DNA from: Trichloromonas sp034002365
Lineage (GTDB): Bacteria > Desulfobacterota > Desulfuromonadia > Desulfuromonadales > Trichloromonadaceae
Direction of reading: 5' to 3'
Assembly (NCBI GenBank): GCA_034002365.1
Contig: JAVFAR010000047.1
Span: forward strand, 1 to 21,349
Length of the DNA: 21,349 nt
Below are positions 13,870 to 21,303 of this stretch, piece by piece (position 1 is the stretch's first letter; each line of letters begins with the position of its first letter). A model generated the notes under the pieces. The model was given only the letters and a program-made list of their open reading frames with translations. It was not told where the DNA came from and ran no database searches. The position numbers were made by a program, and so were the translations under genes.

Positions 13870-14081
13870 AAGCGCTGACACAATTTCGTTGCCAAGCGTT
13901 GTTTTTTCCCACTCTTTCGACCTTCTTGGTTGGATCCGCGCTATGTTCACGGCCCTGCCGGGCCAAACCGACATCCCCCATTCACAACACACCGAAGCTT
14001 CACGCCCTCCCTTGTATCGGAGTGCTTTTGCCTGTCAGGGCAAAGTTCACCTCGAACCAGTTTTCGAAGGGACATTAAAAA

Positions 14082-16709
14082 ATGCGCAAAACCGGATTTC
14101 TGATCATCGCTCTGGTTCTTTTTGCCAATCTTGCCGCCTGGACCCTGCTCAACCGTCCGGCGACGGCTCCCGATTGGACCGCACCCTACAACGGCCTCTC
14201 CTTCAGCCCGCTCCGTGAAGGCCAGGACGCCATGAAAGACCAACTGCCCAGCGCCGAGGAGATCGATCAGGACCTCGCCCTGGTGCAGGACAAAACCCTG
14301 CGCGTGCGAACCTATTCCTCCCTCGGCACCCTTGGCCTGGTTCCCGAAATGGCTCAGGCGCGCGGCCTGAAGGTCACCGCCGGCGCCTGGCTCGACCAGG
14401 ATGAAGCCAACAACCGCGCGGAGATCGAGCACCTGGTCGCCAACGCCAACCGTCAAGCGAGCGTCGAGCGGGTCATCGTCGGCAACGAAGCGGTTCTGCG
14501 CGGCGACCTGACCGTCGCCCAGCTCAGCGCCTATATCGACCAGGTCCGGAAATCGACCCGGGTTCCGGTCGGCAGCGCCGAGCCGCCCCACGTCTGGCTC
14601 GAGCATCCCGAACTGGCCGCCGCCGTCGACTTCATCGCCGTGCATATCCTCCCCTACTGGGAAGGCATATCCGCCGAGGAAGCGCCCCAATGGGCCCTCA
14701 GCCGCTATCAGGAAGTAGTCGCCGCCTTCCCCGACAAGCCGGTGGTGATCGGCGAAGTCGGCTGGCCGAGCGCCGGCAGCCGCTTCATGGGCGCCAAGGC
14801 ATCGCTGGTGAATCAGGCCGTCTTTATCCGCGAGTTCCTGCAACTGGCCCAGCAGCACCAGATCGACTACTTCCTCATGGAAGCCTTCGACCAGCCCTGG
14901 AAGAAGGCGCTGGAAGGCGCTGTCGGCGCCCACTGGGGGATTTTCGACGCCGAGCGCCAGGCCAAGTTCCCCCTGACCGGCGCCATCTCCGCCGTGCCCC
15001 ACTGGCCCTGGCAAGCCGGCCTGGCCACGGTGCTGGCGCTGCTGCCGATGGTCCTCTTCCTGCGCCACTGGGATAACCTCAAGCGCCGCGGCCAGCTCTT
15101 CTTCGCCGCCCTTATCCAGCTGACCGCCTCGCTTTTCGCGTGGACGGCGCTGCTCCCCCTGGCCGTCGAAATGACCACGGCCGGGACCGTCGTCTGGGGG
15201 CTGCTGCTGCCGGCCCAGCTCGGCCTGCTGCTGGTCATTCTGACCAACGGCCTGGAAATGACCGAGATGCTCTGGGTCAAGCGCTGGAAGCGCTACTTCG
15301 CGCCGCAGAATCCGGAACGGGACCGGGAATTCCCCATGGCCTCGATCCATCTGGCGATCCACAACGAGCCGCCGGAACTGGTCTTCAAGACCCTCGACGG
15401 TCTCGCCGCCCTCGACTACCCGAACTTTGAAGTTCTGGTCATCGACAACAACACCGTCAACGAAGAAGTGTGGAAGCCGGTGGAGGAGTACTGCGCCCGT
15501 CTCGGCAAACACTTCCGCTTCTTCCATCTGCCCAAATGGCCGGGCTACAAAGCCGGGGCGCTCAATTTCGCCCTCGGTGAGACCCATCCCGACGCCCAGG
15601 TGGTCGGGGTCATCGACGCCGACTACATCGTCAGCCCCGACTGGCTGCGCGCCCTCGTCCCCTACTTCGACAAGCCCGAAGTCGGCTTTGTCCAGGCGCC
15701 CCAGGATAACCGCGAATGGCAGGGGGATATCTTCCAGACCATGATCAACTGGGAGTACAACGGCTTCTTCCAGATCGGCATGGTCCACCGCAACGAGCGC
15801 AACGCCATCATCCAGCACGGCACCATGACCCTGATGCGCCGCGACGCCCTGGAGCAGGTCGGCAAATGGAGCGAATGGTGCATCTGCGAGGATGCCGAAC
15901 TCGGCCTGCGCCTGCTCAAGGCCGGTTACGAGTCGGTCTACGTCAACCACAACTTCGGCGAGGGGATCACTCCGACCAGCTTCGCCGGGTACAAGGGCCA
16001 GCGCTGGCGCTGGACCTACGGCGCGGTGCAGATCCTGCGCGGCCACTGGCGTTCGCTGTTGCCCTGGAACAAATCGAACCTCACCGCCGGGCAGAAGTTC
16101 CACTTCGTCACCGGCTGGATGCCCTGGTTCACCGACGCCCTGCACCTGCTCTTCACCCTGGCCGGCGTCGCCTGGACCATCGGCATTCTGCTGCGCCCCC
16201 AGGATTTCGAAGTTCCCCTGGCGGTCTTCCTGGTGCCGACTTTGGGCCTGTTCCTGTTCAAGATTGCTCACGCCCTGATTCTCTACCGGGCGCGGGTCCA
16301 ATGCAGCTTCATCCAGAGCCTGGCCGCCTCCGTCGCCGGCATGGGTCTGACCCACACCATCGCCCGGGCGATCTTCACCGGGCTGTTGCAGCCGAGCCAT
16401 CCCTTCCTGCGCACCCCCAAGGGGGAAGGGCGCCAGGCGCTGCTCAAAGGCTTCATCATGGCCTGGGAAGAAACCCAGATCTTCCTGCTGCTGCTCGTTT
16501 CGGCGATGGCCAGCTTCTGGTTCTTCGGTCCCCACAACCCCGAAGGGACGCTCTGGGCCGTGCTCCTGCTGGTCCAGTCCATTCCTTACGGCGCCGCCCT
16601 GGCAACCTCCATGGCCAGCTGCATGCCGCGCCTGGATCTGGTGCTGCCGAAACTGGCGGCCATGCCCCGGCTGCTCACCGCCCGCGCCCGGCGCACTCCG
16701 CTGGGTTGA
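14082..16709 (+). CDS. GH17-GT2 fusion, NdvB-type beta-1,3-glucan synthase
   Basis: The product has 875 residues. A signal-anchor segment (about 5-22) precedes a GH17 domain (about 35-300). Its acid/base is E136 (VIVGNEAV) and its nucleophile is E225 (VVIGEVGWPS). Three membrane segments follow (about 311-390), then a GT2 glycosyltransferase domain (about 418-650). This has D455 (VLVIDNN), the DAD motif at 512-514, the acidic pair E603-D604 (CEDAELGLRL) and QRWRW at 640-644. More membrane segments run to about 840. The same architecture is known from NdvB proteins that make (cyclic) beta-1,3-glucans, with the GH17 domain acting as a transglycosylase in the periplasm. Product identity here is inferred. 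AAGGGA lies 8 bases before the ATG. It appears to be a single-gene unit. Confidence 0.88.
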   Translation: MRKTGFLIIALVLFANLAAWTLLNRPATAPDWTAPYNGLSFSPLREGQDAMKDQLPSAEEIDQDLALVQDKTLRVRTYSSLGTLGLVPEMAQARGLKVTAGAWLDQDEANNRAEIEHLVANANRQASVERVIVGNEAVLRGDLTVAQLSAYIDQVRKSTRVPVGSAEPPHVWLEHPELAAAVDFIAVHILPYWEGISAEEAPQWALSRYQEVVAAFPDKPVVIGEVGWPSAGSRFMGAKASLVNQAVFIREFLQLAQQHQIDYFLMEAFDQPWKKALEGAVGAHWGIFDAERQAKFPLTGAISAVPHWPWQAGLATVLALLPMVLFLRHWDNLKRRGQLFFAALIQLTASLFAWTALLPLAVEMTTAGTVVWGLLLPAQLGLLLVILTNGLEMTEMLWVKRWKRYFAPQNPERDREFPMASIHLAIHNEPPELVFKTLDGLAALDYPNFEVLVIDNNTVNEEVWKPVEEYCARLGKHFRFFHLPKWPGYKAGALNFALGETHPDAQVVGVIDADYIVSPDWLRALVPYFDKPEVGFVQAPQDNREWQGDIFQTMINWEYNGFFQIGMVHRNERNAIIQHGTMTLMRRDALEQVGKWSEWCICEDAELGLRLLKAGYESVYVNHNFGEGITPTSFAGYKGQRWRWTYGAVQILRGHWRSLLPWNKSNLTAGQKFHFVTGWMPWFTDALHLLFTLAGVAWTIGILLRPQDFEVPLAVFLVPTLGLFLFKIAHALILYRARVQCSFIQSLAASVAGMGLTHTIARAIFTGLLQPSHPFLRTPKGEGRQALLKGFIMAWEETQIFLLLLVSAMASFWFFGPHNPEGTLWAVLLLVQSIPYGAALATSMASCMPRLDLVLPKLAAMPRLLTARARRTPLG

Positions 16710-16736
16710 TTAAAAGCACCGAAAGGCGTATAAAAG

Positions 16737-16767
16737 AAAAGGCGAAACTCAAGGGTTTCGCCTTTTT
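16737..16767. terminator. Bidirectional terminator after the glucan synthase
   Basis: GGCGAAAC (16741-16748) and GTTTCGCC (16755-16762) form a perfect 8-bp stem with a 6-base loop, followed by five T residues. On the minus strand the stem is followed by TTTTCTTTTAT, so it can also stop leftward transcription from the YqaA-like gene. Confidence 0.9.
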
Positions 16768-16817
16768 CCGTTCTGCCTGGCCGAGCGGATGCCAACTCCC
16801 ATGGAAAGGATGCCCGC

Positions 16818-16964
16818 ATGAAAGGAAACGGCCTGCTCAAACTGCTGGCCCTGCTCGCCCTGGTCGCCGCCATCGCCGCCGGAGCCTACTGGTGGAGCCG
16901 CTCCCAGGGGGATGCCACGGAAAAATATTCCCATCCCATCTCCCGCCAGGGAAGCAAGTGGTAA
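16818..16964 (+). CDS. 48-residue single-span membrane peptide, unknown function
   Basis: The peptide runs MKGNGLLKLL to RQGSKW. One strong hydrophobic segment (about 6-24, LLKLLALLALVAAIAAGAY) is followed by WW and a hydrophilic tail of about 22 residues. The ribosome site GGAAAGGA lies 7 bases before the ATG, which supports translation. It follows the glucan synthase terminator, so it probably has its own promoter, though none is clear. It converges on the YqaA-like gene with only 10 bases between the two stop codons. The hydrophobic helix could also be an uncleaved signal. I do not recognise the family. Confidence 0.65.
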   Translation: MKGNGLLKLLALLALVAAIAAGAYWWSRSQGDATEKYSHPISRQGSKW

Positions 16965-16974
16965 GGAGAGGGAT

Positions 16975-17418
16975 TCAGGCACTCCCCCTCGCCGCCAGAG
17001 CGACCACGGCATAACGGGCCAGTTTCCCCGCCGCCACCAGCAGCACGAAGGGGAAGGCCCCGACCCGCAAAATGCCGCCGACCAGACACAGGGGATCGCC
17101 CACCACCGGCAGCCAGGAGGCGAGCAGCGACCAGCGCCCGTAACGGGCGTAGAACCGCTCGGCCCGCGCGCGGGCGGCGGCGTCGATGCGCAACACCCGT
17201 TCGACCAGTAACGGGCCGCCCCAGAGGCCGATGCCGTAGGTGGTCAGCGCCCCCAGGGTATTGCCCAGGGTCGCCGTCAACACCGAGGCGACCGGATCGA
17301 AGCCCTTGAGCACCAGTACCGCCAGCAGCCATTCCGAACCGAGGGGGAGCAGGGTCGAGGCGAGAAAAGCGAGCAGAAACAAGGCGGGATAGCCGTGGGC
17401 GATCAAAAACTCTTCCAT
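16975..17418 (-). CDS. yqaA: YqaA/DedA-like (SNARE-associated family) membrane protein
   Basis: The product has 147 residues and several membrane segments. It opens MEEFLIAHGYPALFLLAFLASTLLPLGSEWLL and contains TLGNTLGALTTYGIGLWGG, then ERFYARYGRWSLLASWLPVVGDPLCLVGGILRV. These match the YqaA branch of the DedA/SNARE-associated family, which includes candidate lipid scramblases or transporters. The length is normal for this branch. GAAGGA lies 12 bases before the start codon, which is rather far. The gene has no terminator immediately downstream; leftward transcripts would read past the 48-residue gene and stop at 16737-16767. Substrate unknown. Confidence 0.85.
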   Translation of the reverse strand: MEEFLIAHGYPALFLLAFLASTLLPLGSEWLLAVLVLKGFDPVASVLTATLGNTLGALTTYGIGLWGGPLLVERVLRIDAAARARAERFYARYGRWSLLASWLPVVGDPLCLVGGILRVGAFPFVLLVAAGKLARYAVVALAARGSA

Positions 17419-17470
17419 AGGACCGGCGAATCCTTCAGAAAAAAACGAGCCGCATTGACATCATACCAAC

Positions 17471-17502
17471 AAAAGGGCCGCGTCCGAAAACGCGGCCCTT
17501 TT
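17471..17502 (-). terminator. Terminator of the DEAD-box helicase gene
   Basis: AAAAGGGCCGCGT (17471-17483) and ACGCGGCCCTTTT (17490-17502) form a perfect 13-bp stem with a 6-base loop, just after the helicase stop codon on the minus strand. The stem is symmetric enough to work in both directions. Confidence 0.9.
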
Positions 17503-17512
17503 GATTTTTGCT

Positions 17513-18805
17513 TTAGCCGCGAGCGGCACCGGCCGGGCGTCGACCGGCATTATTGCGCCGGCTGGGCGCGGCCTTGCCCGCCGGGCGAGAGGCCGGGGCC
17601 GTCGTCGGAGCCTTGGTCTTGGCCTTGGGCCGGGAAGGCTGACGCGGGGGACGGGCAAACTCGCGATCCTTGACCGGGGCCGGGACGGCATAATCGAAAC
17701 CAACGAGTTTGCGCTGCTCCAGGGGCTTGCCGAGCACCCGCTCGATGGCCCGGACCATGACGGCATCCTCCGTCGTCACCAGGGTAAAGGCATCGCCGGA
17801 ACGGGCGGCGCGGCCGGTGCGGCCGATGCGGTGCACGTAGGCTTCGGTGGTGTCGGGGATATCGTAATTGATGACGTGGGAAACTTGGCTGACATCGATC
17901 CCCCGGGCGGCGATGTCGGTCGCCACCAGCACCTGGAAGGTGCCGTCGCGGAAACCGTCAAGGGCCTCCTGACGCCGGTTCTGGGAAAGATTCCCCTGCA
18001 GGGAGGCGGCCCGGTGGCCGGCCTTGCCCAACTGCTCGCCGAGGCGCTTGGCGCGATGCTTGGTGCGGGTAAAAATCAGCACCGAGCCGGTATCGGTATG
18101 ACGCAGCAATTCGAGCAGGAGCGGCGTCTTGAGATGCTGCTCCACCGGATAAAGGGCATGGCTGACGGTCACCGCCGGGGCGGTGGTACCAACCTGCACC
18201 GTCAACGGATCCCTCAGCACATCCTGCGCCAGGCCGCGAATCGCGTCGGGCATGGTCGCGGAAAAGAGCAGGGTCTGGCGCTGGGCGGGCAGGCGCTTGA
18301 GGATCTTGCGGATCGCCGGAAAGAAGCCCATGTCGAACATCTGGTCGGCTTCGTCGAGGACCAGCACTTCGAGATGGGAGAGATCGATGGTCCCCTGATC
18401 GAGGTGATCCTGCAGGCGGCCGGGGCAGGCGACGACGATTTCGACCCCTTTTTTCAGCTTGGCGAACTGCGGATTGATGCCGACGCCGCCGTAGATGGTC
18501 ATGCCGCGCAAGCCGGTGCGGGCGCCGAGGGTGGTGATGTTTTCATGAATCTGCTCGGCCAGTTCGCGGGTCGGAGCGATGACCAGCGCCCGCACCCGGC
18601 CGCGCTCCCCGGCAAGCAGCCGGTGGAGGATGGGCAGAGCGAAGGCGGCGGTTTTGCCGGTGCCGGTCTGGGCCAGGCCCATGACGTCGCGCCCGGCCAT
18701 GACCGCCGGAATGGCCTGGACCTGAATGGGGGTGGGAGTCTGGTAACCGGCGGCGGCGATGCCTTCGGCGACCTGGGGATGAAAGGCGAATGTGCTGAAA
18801 TCCAT
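17513..18805 (-). CDS. rhlE: RhlE-type DEAD-box RNA helicase
   Basis: The product has 430 residues from the ATG at 18805, chosen because AGAAGGA lies 5 bases upstream; an in-frame ATG ten codons earlier lacks this. All helicase motifs are present: Q motif (GYQTPTPIQVQAIP, 20-33), motif I AQTGTGKT (45-52), Ia PTRELA (78-83), Ib-like CPGR (127-130), II DEAD (151-154), III SAT (182-184), IV LIFTRTK, V TDIAARGID (296-304) and VI HRIGRTGR (325-332). Residues about 375-430 are a basic Pro/Ala/Lys/Arg tail typical of RhlE, which helps bind RNA. It probably remodels rRNA precursors or mRNA, often at low temperature. Its leader contains a possible attenuator. Confidence 0.93.
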   Translation of the reverse strand: MDFSTFAFHPQVAEGIAAAGYQTPTPIQVQAIPAVMAGRDVMGLAQTGTGKTAAFALPILHRLLAGERGRVRALVIAPTRELAEQIHENITTLGARTGLRGMTIYGGVGINPQFAKLKKGVEIVVACPGRLQDHLDQGTIDLSHLEVLVLDEADQMFDMGFFPAIRKILKRLPAQRQTLLFSATMPDAIRGLAQDVLRDPLTVQVGTTAPAVTVSHALYPVEQHLKTPLLLELLRHTDTGSVLIFTRTKHRAKRLGEQLGKAGHRAASLQGNLSQNRRQEALDGFRDGTFQVLVATDIAARGIDVSQVSHVINYDIPDTTEAYVHRIGRTGRAARSGDAFTLVTTEDAVMVRAIERVLGKPLEQRKLVGFDYAVPAPVKDREFARPPRQPSRPKAKTKAPTTAPASRPAGKAAPSRRNNAGRRPAGAARG

Positions 18806-18832
18806 GTATGTCCTTCTGTCTTTCATGCGTTC

Positions 18833-18865
18833 CAAAAAAACAAAAACCCCGGAGGGATTCCAGGG
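18833..18865 (-). terminator. Terminator-like hairpin in the rhlE leader, possible attenuator
   Basis: On the minus strand, CCCTGG-AATCCCT-CCGGGG (18865 to 18847) forms a 6-bp stem with one G-U pair, followed by a T-rich tract, TTTTTGTTTTTTT. It lies between the predicted rhlE promoter and the rhlE start codon, and no other leftward gene precedes it. The earlier leader segment CCCGGA (minus strand, around 18886-18891) can pair with TCCGGG in the 3' arm and would break the hairpin. Confidence 0.5.
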
Positions 18866-18913
18866 CTTACGAGCTTTTCGTTGTCATCCGGGAACTGCGT
18901 TTGATATGGTGAA

Positions 18914-18943
18914 CAATAGCAGCGAATGCCCGACCATGTCAAG
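18914..18943 (-). promoter_or_regulatory. Sigma-70-type promoter of rhlE
   Basis: Read on the minus strand, TTGACA (18943-18938) is a perfect -35 box. TATTGT (18919-18914) follows as -10 after an 18-base spacer. Transcription would start near 18907, giving a leader of about 100 bases. Confidence 0.65.
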
Positions 18944-18987
18944 CTTATGGCGTAAATTCCCGCTTTTAGCCGATTCGAGAGGATAAA

Positions 18988-19761
18988 ATGATGACGGATT
19001 TCAGCGGCAGGACCATTCTCGTTACCGGCGGCGCCCAGGGGATCGGCCAGGGGATCGTCCGCGATCTGCTGTCCCACGGAGCCAACGTGGCCGCCGCCGA
19101 TATCGACGGCGAGGCCTGCGCCTTTCTCGAAAGGGAACTGGCGTCACCGCGCCTGCTGACGGTGGTCGCCGACGTCGCCGACGAAATCGCGGTGCGCCGC
19201 TGCCTCGAAGAGGTCCACCGCCGCTTCGGCGGGCTTTCCGGGCTGGTCAACAACGCCGCCCTCGCCCATGCCCATTCCGGCCCCCTCGAAGCCTTGTCCC
19301 TCGAAGACTGGAACCGGGTGCTGGCGGTCAACCTCACCGGCCCCTTCCTCGTCACCCGCGAAGCCCTGCCTCTGCTCCGCGCCGCCGGCGATGGAGCCGT
19401 GGTCAATATCGCCTCGACCCGCGCCCTGCAATCGGAAGCGGATTGCGAAGCCTACGCCGCGAGCAAAGGGGGAGTGGTCGCCCTGACCCACGCGATGGCC
19501 CTCAGCCTCGGCCCCGCAGTGCGGGTCAACTGCATCTCCCCGGGCTGGATCGAAACCGGCGAGATGCAAAAACCCTCGGCCCGCCGAATGGTGAGCCACA
19601 GCGCGGCGGATCGTGCCCAGCATCCCGTCGGCCGGGTCGGTCTTCCCCAGGACATCGCCGCCCTCGCCGCCTTTCTCCTCGGTCCCGAAGCAGGCTTCAT
19701 CACCGGCCAGAACTTCGTTGTCGACGGCGGCATGACCCGCAAGATGATCTACGCCGAATAG
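18988..19761 (+). CDS. Short-chain dehydrogenase/reductase (SDR)
   Basis: The product has 257 residues and is a classical SDR. The nucleotide-binding motif TGGAQGIG is at 13-20, and D38 at the end of the second strand points to NAD(H) rather than NADP(H). NNAA is at 88-91. Catalytic residues are S143 (NIASTRA), Y156 and K160 (YAASK). SPGWIETG and the ending GQNFVVDGGMT are also typical. Two adjacent ATG codons exist (18988 and 18991); GAGAGGA fits the second slightly better. It diverges from rhlE. The substrate cannot be told from sequence; it acts on an alcohol or ketone group. Its 3' end overlaps the small leftward ORF by 13 bases. Confidence 0.92.
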   Translation: MMTDFSGRTILVTGGAQGIGQGIVRDLLSHGANVAAADIDGEACAFLERELASPRLLTVVADVADEIAVRRCLEEVHRRFGGLSGLVNNAALAHAHSGPLEALSLEDWNRVLAVNLTGPFLVTREALPLLRAAGDGAVVNIASTRALQSEADCEAYAASKGGVVALTHAMALSLGPAVRVNCISPGWIETGEMQKPSARRMVSHSAADRAQHPVGRVGLPQDIAALAAFLLGPEAGFITGQNFVVDGGMTRKMIYAE

Positions 19762-19940
19762 CTCTCCCGCCCCATCCGTCCGCGCAAGGCGTCGCACTCG
19801 GCATGCAGATCCGCCAGCCGGCGCGCATGGTCCCGCTCGTTTCGCACCTCCAAGGGTTGCGCCATTCGCCCCGGCAGCCGCGCCCGCAACCAGCCTTTCG
19901 CCACAGCTTCCACCGATTCCGCCATTTTCCAGACTTCCAT
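19749..19940 (-). CDS. Small 63-residue ORF, unknown function
   Basis: The frame could start farther upstream (at 20087), but AAGGAG lies 9 bases before the ATG at 19940, giving MEVWKMAESVEAVAKGWL to GRESYSA. The product is hydrophilic and rich in Arg, Glu and Leu. The stretch EVRNERDHARRLADLHAECDALRGRM looks helical and may be a short coiled coil. Its 3' end overlaps the SDR gene on the other strand by 13 bases. I do not recognise it. The good ribosome site and the absence of a competing gene on the other strand favour a real gene, but it could be spurious. Confidence 0.5.
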   Translation of the reverse strand: MEVWKMAESVEAVAKGWLRARLPGRMAQPLEVRNERDHARRLADLHAECDALRGRMGRESYSA

Positions 19941-20142
19941 ACGATTCATCTCCTTCATTTGAGTTGGGCTGAAGATTAGAGGCGTACCTTTAATTCCCGG
20001 TGAGAGTAGCGTTAGAAATTGATGGGAAGAAAAGGCGCGGCCCAGGGATGAACGACGAAAGTCTCGCACCAGGCTAACGTCCCGCAAACAATTCCTCTTT
20101 ACAGTACCGCATCGAAATCAAACCGACGAAAGGAGAACCACC

Positions 20143-20370
20143 ATGAGTCAAGCGACCGCCGAAAACCTTTTCCCGACGGAAGAGAGCTGCCCCTTCTTCG
20201 CCCTTTCCCCGAGTGAAGGCAAACCGAGCTGCGCCACCAGCCCCCGGGCCTCTCTGCAGCATTGCTATTGCGAAACGGAAGACTACGACAGCTGCCCGCT
20301 CTTTCTCGGGCGCCTGCTGCGCAACAGCCGTCCCAAGTTTCGCGGCACCCTCGACCTCGTCCACAAGTAG
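20143..20370 (+). CDS. Small Cys-rich protein
   Basis: The product has 75 residues with a strong ribosome site (AAAGGAGAA, 6 bases before the ATG). Five cysteines are present: C16 (SCPFF), C30, C41 and C43 (HCYCETEDY), and C51 (SCPLF). The order CPF[FY]...C...C...D-x-CP-x-[FY] resembles the N-terminal module of the transporter at 542, also with five cysteines. The pattern suggests a metal- or Fe-S-binding site, not proven. The rest is hydrophilic with a basic C-terminus, LGRLLRNSRPKFRG. No promoter is clear upstream. The function is unknown. Confidence 0.75.
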   Translation: MSQATAENLFPTEESCPFFALSPSEGKPSCATSPRASLQHCYCETEDYDSCPLFLGRLLRNSRPKFRGTLDLVHK

Positions 20371-20389
20371 TTAAAATCCCCCTATTGGC

Positions 20390-20420
20390 TTGCCCTCATC
20401 CCCCCCGCCTGTGCTAGTAT
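20390..20420 (+). promoter_or_regulatory. Probable promoter of the DUF3014 gene
   Basis: TAGTAT (20415-20420) is preceded by TGC, making an extended -10 box. TTGCCC (20390-20395) is a fair -35 box with a long 19-base spacer. The start would lie near 20427. Confidence 0.5.
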
Positions 20421-20442
20421 GACCGCTAACTATTCCGGTCAT
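20419..20442. repeat. Inverted repeat ATGACCG-N10-CGGTCAT at the predicted start site
   Basis: ATGACCG (20419-20425) and CGGTCAT (20436-20442) are perfect inverted 7-mers with a 10-base spacer. They span the likely transcription start, so the repeat could be a repressor operator or a 5' hairpin close to the ribosome site. Confidence 0.4.
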
Positions 20443-20458
20443 CAGCACGGGGGATTCC

Positions 20459-21301
20459 ATGAAAAAAAACGTCCTTCTTCCCGCCGCCCTGCTCGCCGCC
20501 CTGCTCGGCGCGATTCTTTTCTTCTTCACCCAGAAAAAACCGCCGCAGGAAATTTCCACGCCCGCGCCGGTCACGGTACCGGCCGCGGAACCCGCCCCTA
20601 GCGAACCCCAGTTTTCTCTCGCCCCGATCCCGGCGCCGGAAGAGACGGCTGAAGGGTCGGAGGCCGAAACCGCCCCTCCGGAAGCCCCTGAAACGGAAGC
20701 TCCCGAGGCCGTCACGGCGCGCCTGATCGCCCTGCTCAAAGGGCAGGCACGGGGTTCCGAGCTGCTGATCTTCGACCACCTCATCCCCCGCCTCGTCGTC
20801 ACTATCGACAACCTCCCCGGCAAGGAACTGCCGCGCAAGGAACTGCCGGTCAAGGGCGCCGAGGGCCTTTTTCTGACGCAGGACGCCGGCGGGGACGAGC
20901 AGATCAACCCATACAATGCCCGACGCTACACCCCGTTTGTGGAGCTCGCCGACGCCCTCGACAGCCGTGAACTGGTGGATCTCTATGTCCGCCTCTATCC
21001 CGAATTTCAAAAGGCCTACGAGAACCTCGGTCAGCCCAAGGCCTATTTCAACGATCGGCTGATCGCGGTCATCGACCACCTGCTGGCGACCCCGGAACCG
21101 GAGGAGCCGATTTTGCTCAAACGCCCCAAGGTCCTCTACCAGTACGCCGATCCCGACCTGGAAGGGCGCAGTGCCGGACAGAAAGTCCTGCTGCGCGTCG
21201 GCGCCGACAACCGCGCACGGCTCAAGGCCAAGTTGCAAGGGATTCGCGCCGAACTGCTGACCCGTGTCGACGGCGTGAAAACGGAAAAAACGGAGCCCTG
21301 A
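20459..21301 (+). CDS. DUF3014-family membrane-anchored protein
   Basis: The product has 280 residues. An N-terminal membrane anchor (about 5-23, VLLPAALLAALLGAILFFF) is followed by a Pro/Glu/Ala-rich linker (about 27-85) and a C-terminal domain (about 86-270). ELLIFDHLIPRLVVTIDNLPGKELPRKELPVK, NARRYTPFVELADALDSRELVDLYVRLYPEFQKAYENLG and FNDRLIAVIDHLLATPEPEEPILLKRPKVLYQYADPDLEGRSAGQKVLLRVG are DUF3014-like. The protein is probably tethered to the inner membrane and faces the periplasm. The role of the family is unknown. GGGGGA lies close before the ATG. The next gene starts two bases after the stop, so they are probably co-transcribed. Confidence 0.85.
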   Translation: MKKNVLLPAALLAALLGAILFFFTQKKPPQEISTPAPVTVPAAEPAPSEPQFSLAPIPAPEETAEGSEAETAPPEAPETEAPEAVTARLIALLKGQARGSELLIFDHLIPRLVVTIDNLPGKELPRKELPVKGAEGLFLTQDAGGDEQINPYNARRYTPFVELADALDSRELVDLYVRLYPEFQKAYENLGQPKAYFNDRLIAVIDHLLATPEPEEPILLKRPKVLYQYADPDLEGRSAGQKVLLRVGADNRARLKAKLQGIRAELLTRVDGVKTEKTEP

Positions 21302-21303
21302 AA

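Larger units (their letters stand above)
13672..14081. other. Intergenic region with hairpins and promoter signals
   Basis: These 410 bases have no supported gene. They hold two hairpins (13682-13767), possible -35/-10 boxes around 13782-13822, the tandem ATGTCCA repeat (13853-13869) and a long leader before the glucan synthase. The leader contains a small hairpin, TTTGCC-TGTCAG-GGCAAA, around 14027-14044. I looked for a cyclic di-GMP riboswitch and did not find its core. Confidence 0.6.

Noticed and set aside
13928..13941. GG-N10-GC spacing before the glucan synthase, possible sigma-54 promoter
   Set aside because: Only the GG and GC dinucleotides fit; the CAC of the -24 box and the TT of the -12 box are missing.
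13700..14081. Possible cyclic di-GMP riboswitch before the glucan synthase
   Set aside because: Such riboswitches are common in Geobacter-like genomes and the gene would suit one, but the conserved core around GACGCAAAGCC is absent.
13947..16535. 862-codon open frame on the minus strand
   Set aside because: It is antisense to the GH17-GT2 gene, whose catalytic motifs are intact. The antisense product has the low-complexity look of a shadow frame.
16779..16792. GG-N10-GC spacing before the 48-residue gene, possible sigma-54 promoter
   Set aside because: TGGCC is a partial -24 match, but the -12 box reads ATGCC and the rest does not fit. Chance is likely in GC-rich DNA.
17501..18904. 467-codon open frame on the plus strand
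   Set aside because: It is antisense to the DEAD-box helicase, which has all its motifs; the plus-strand product is Gly/Asp/His-rich without recognisable domains.
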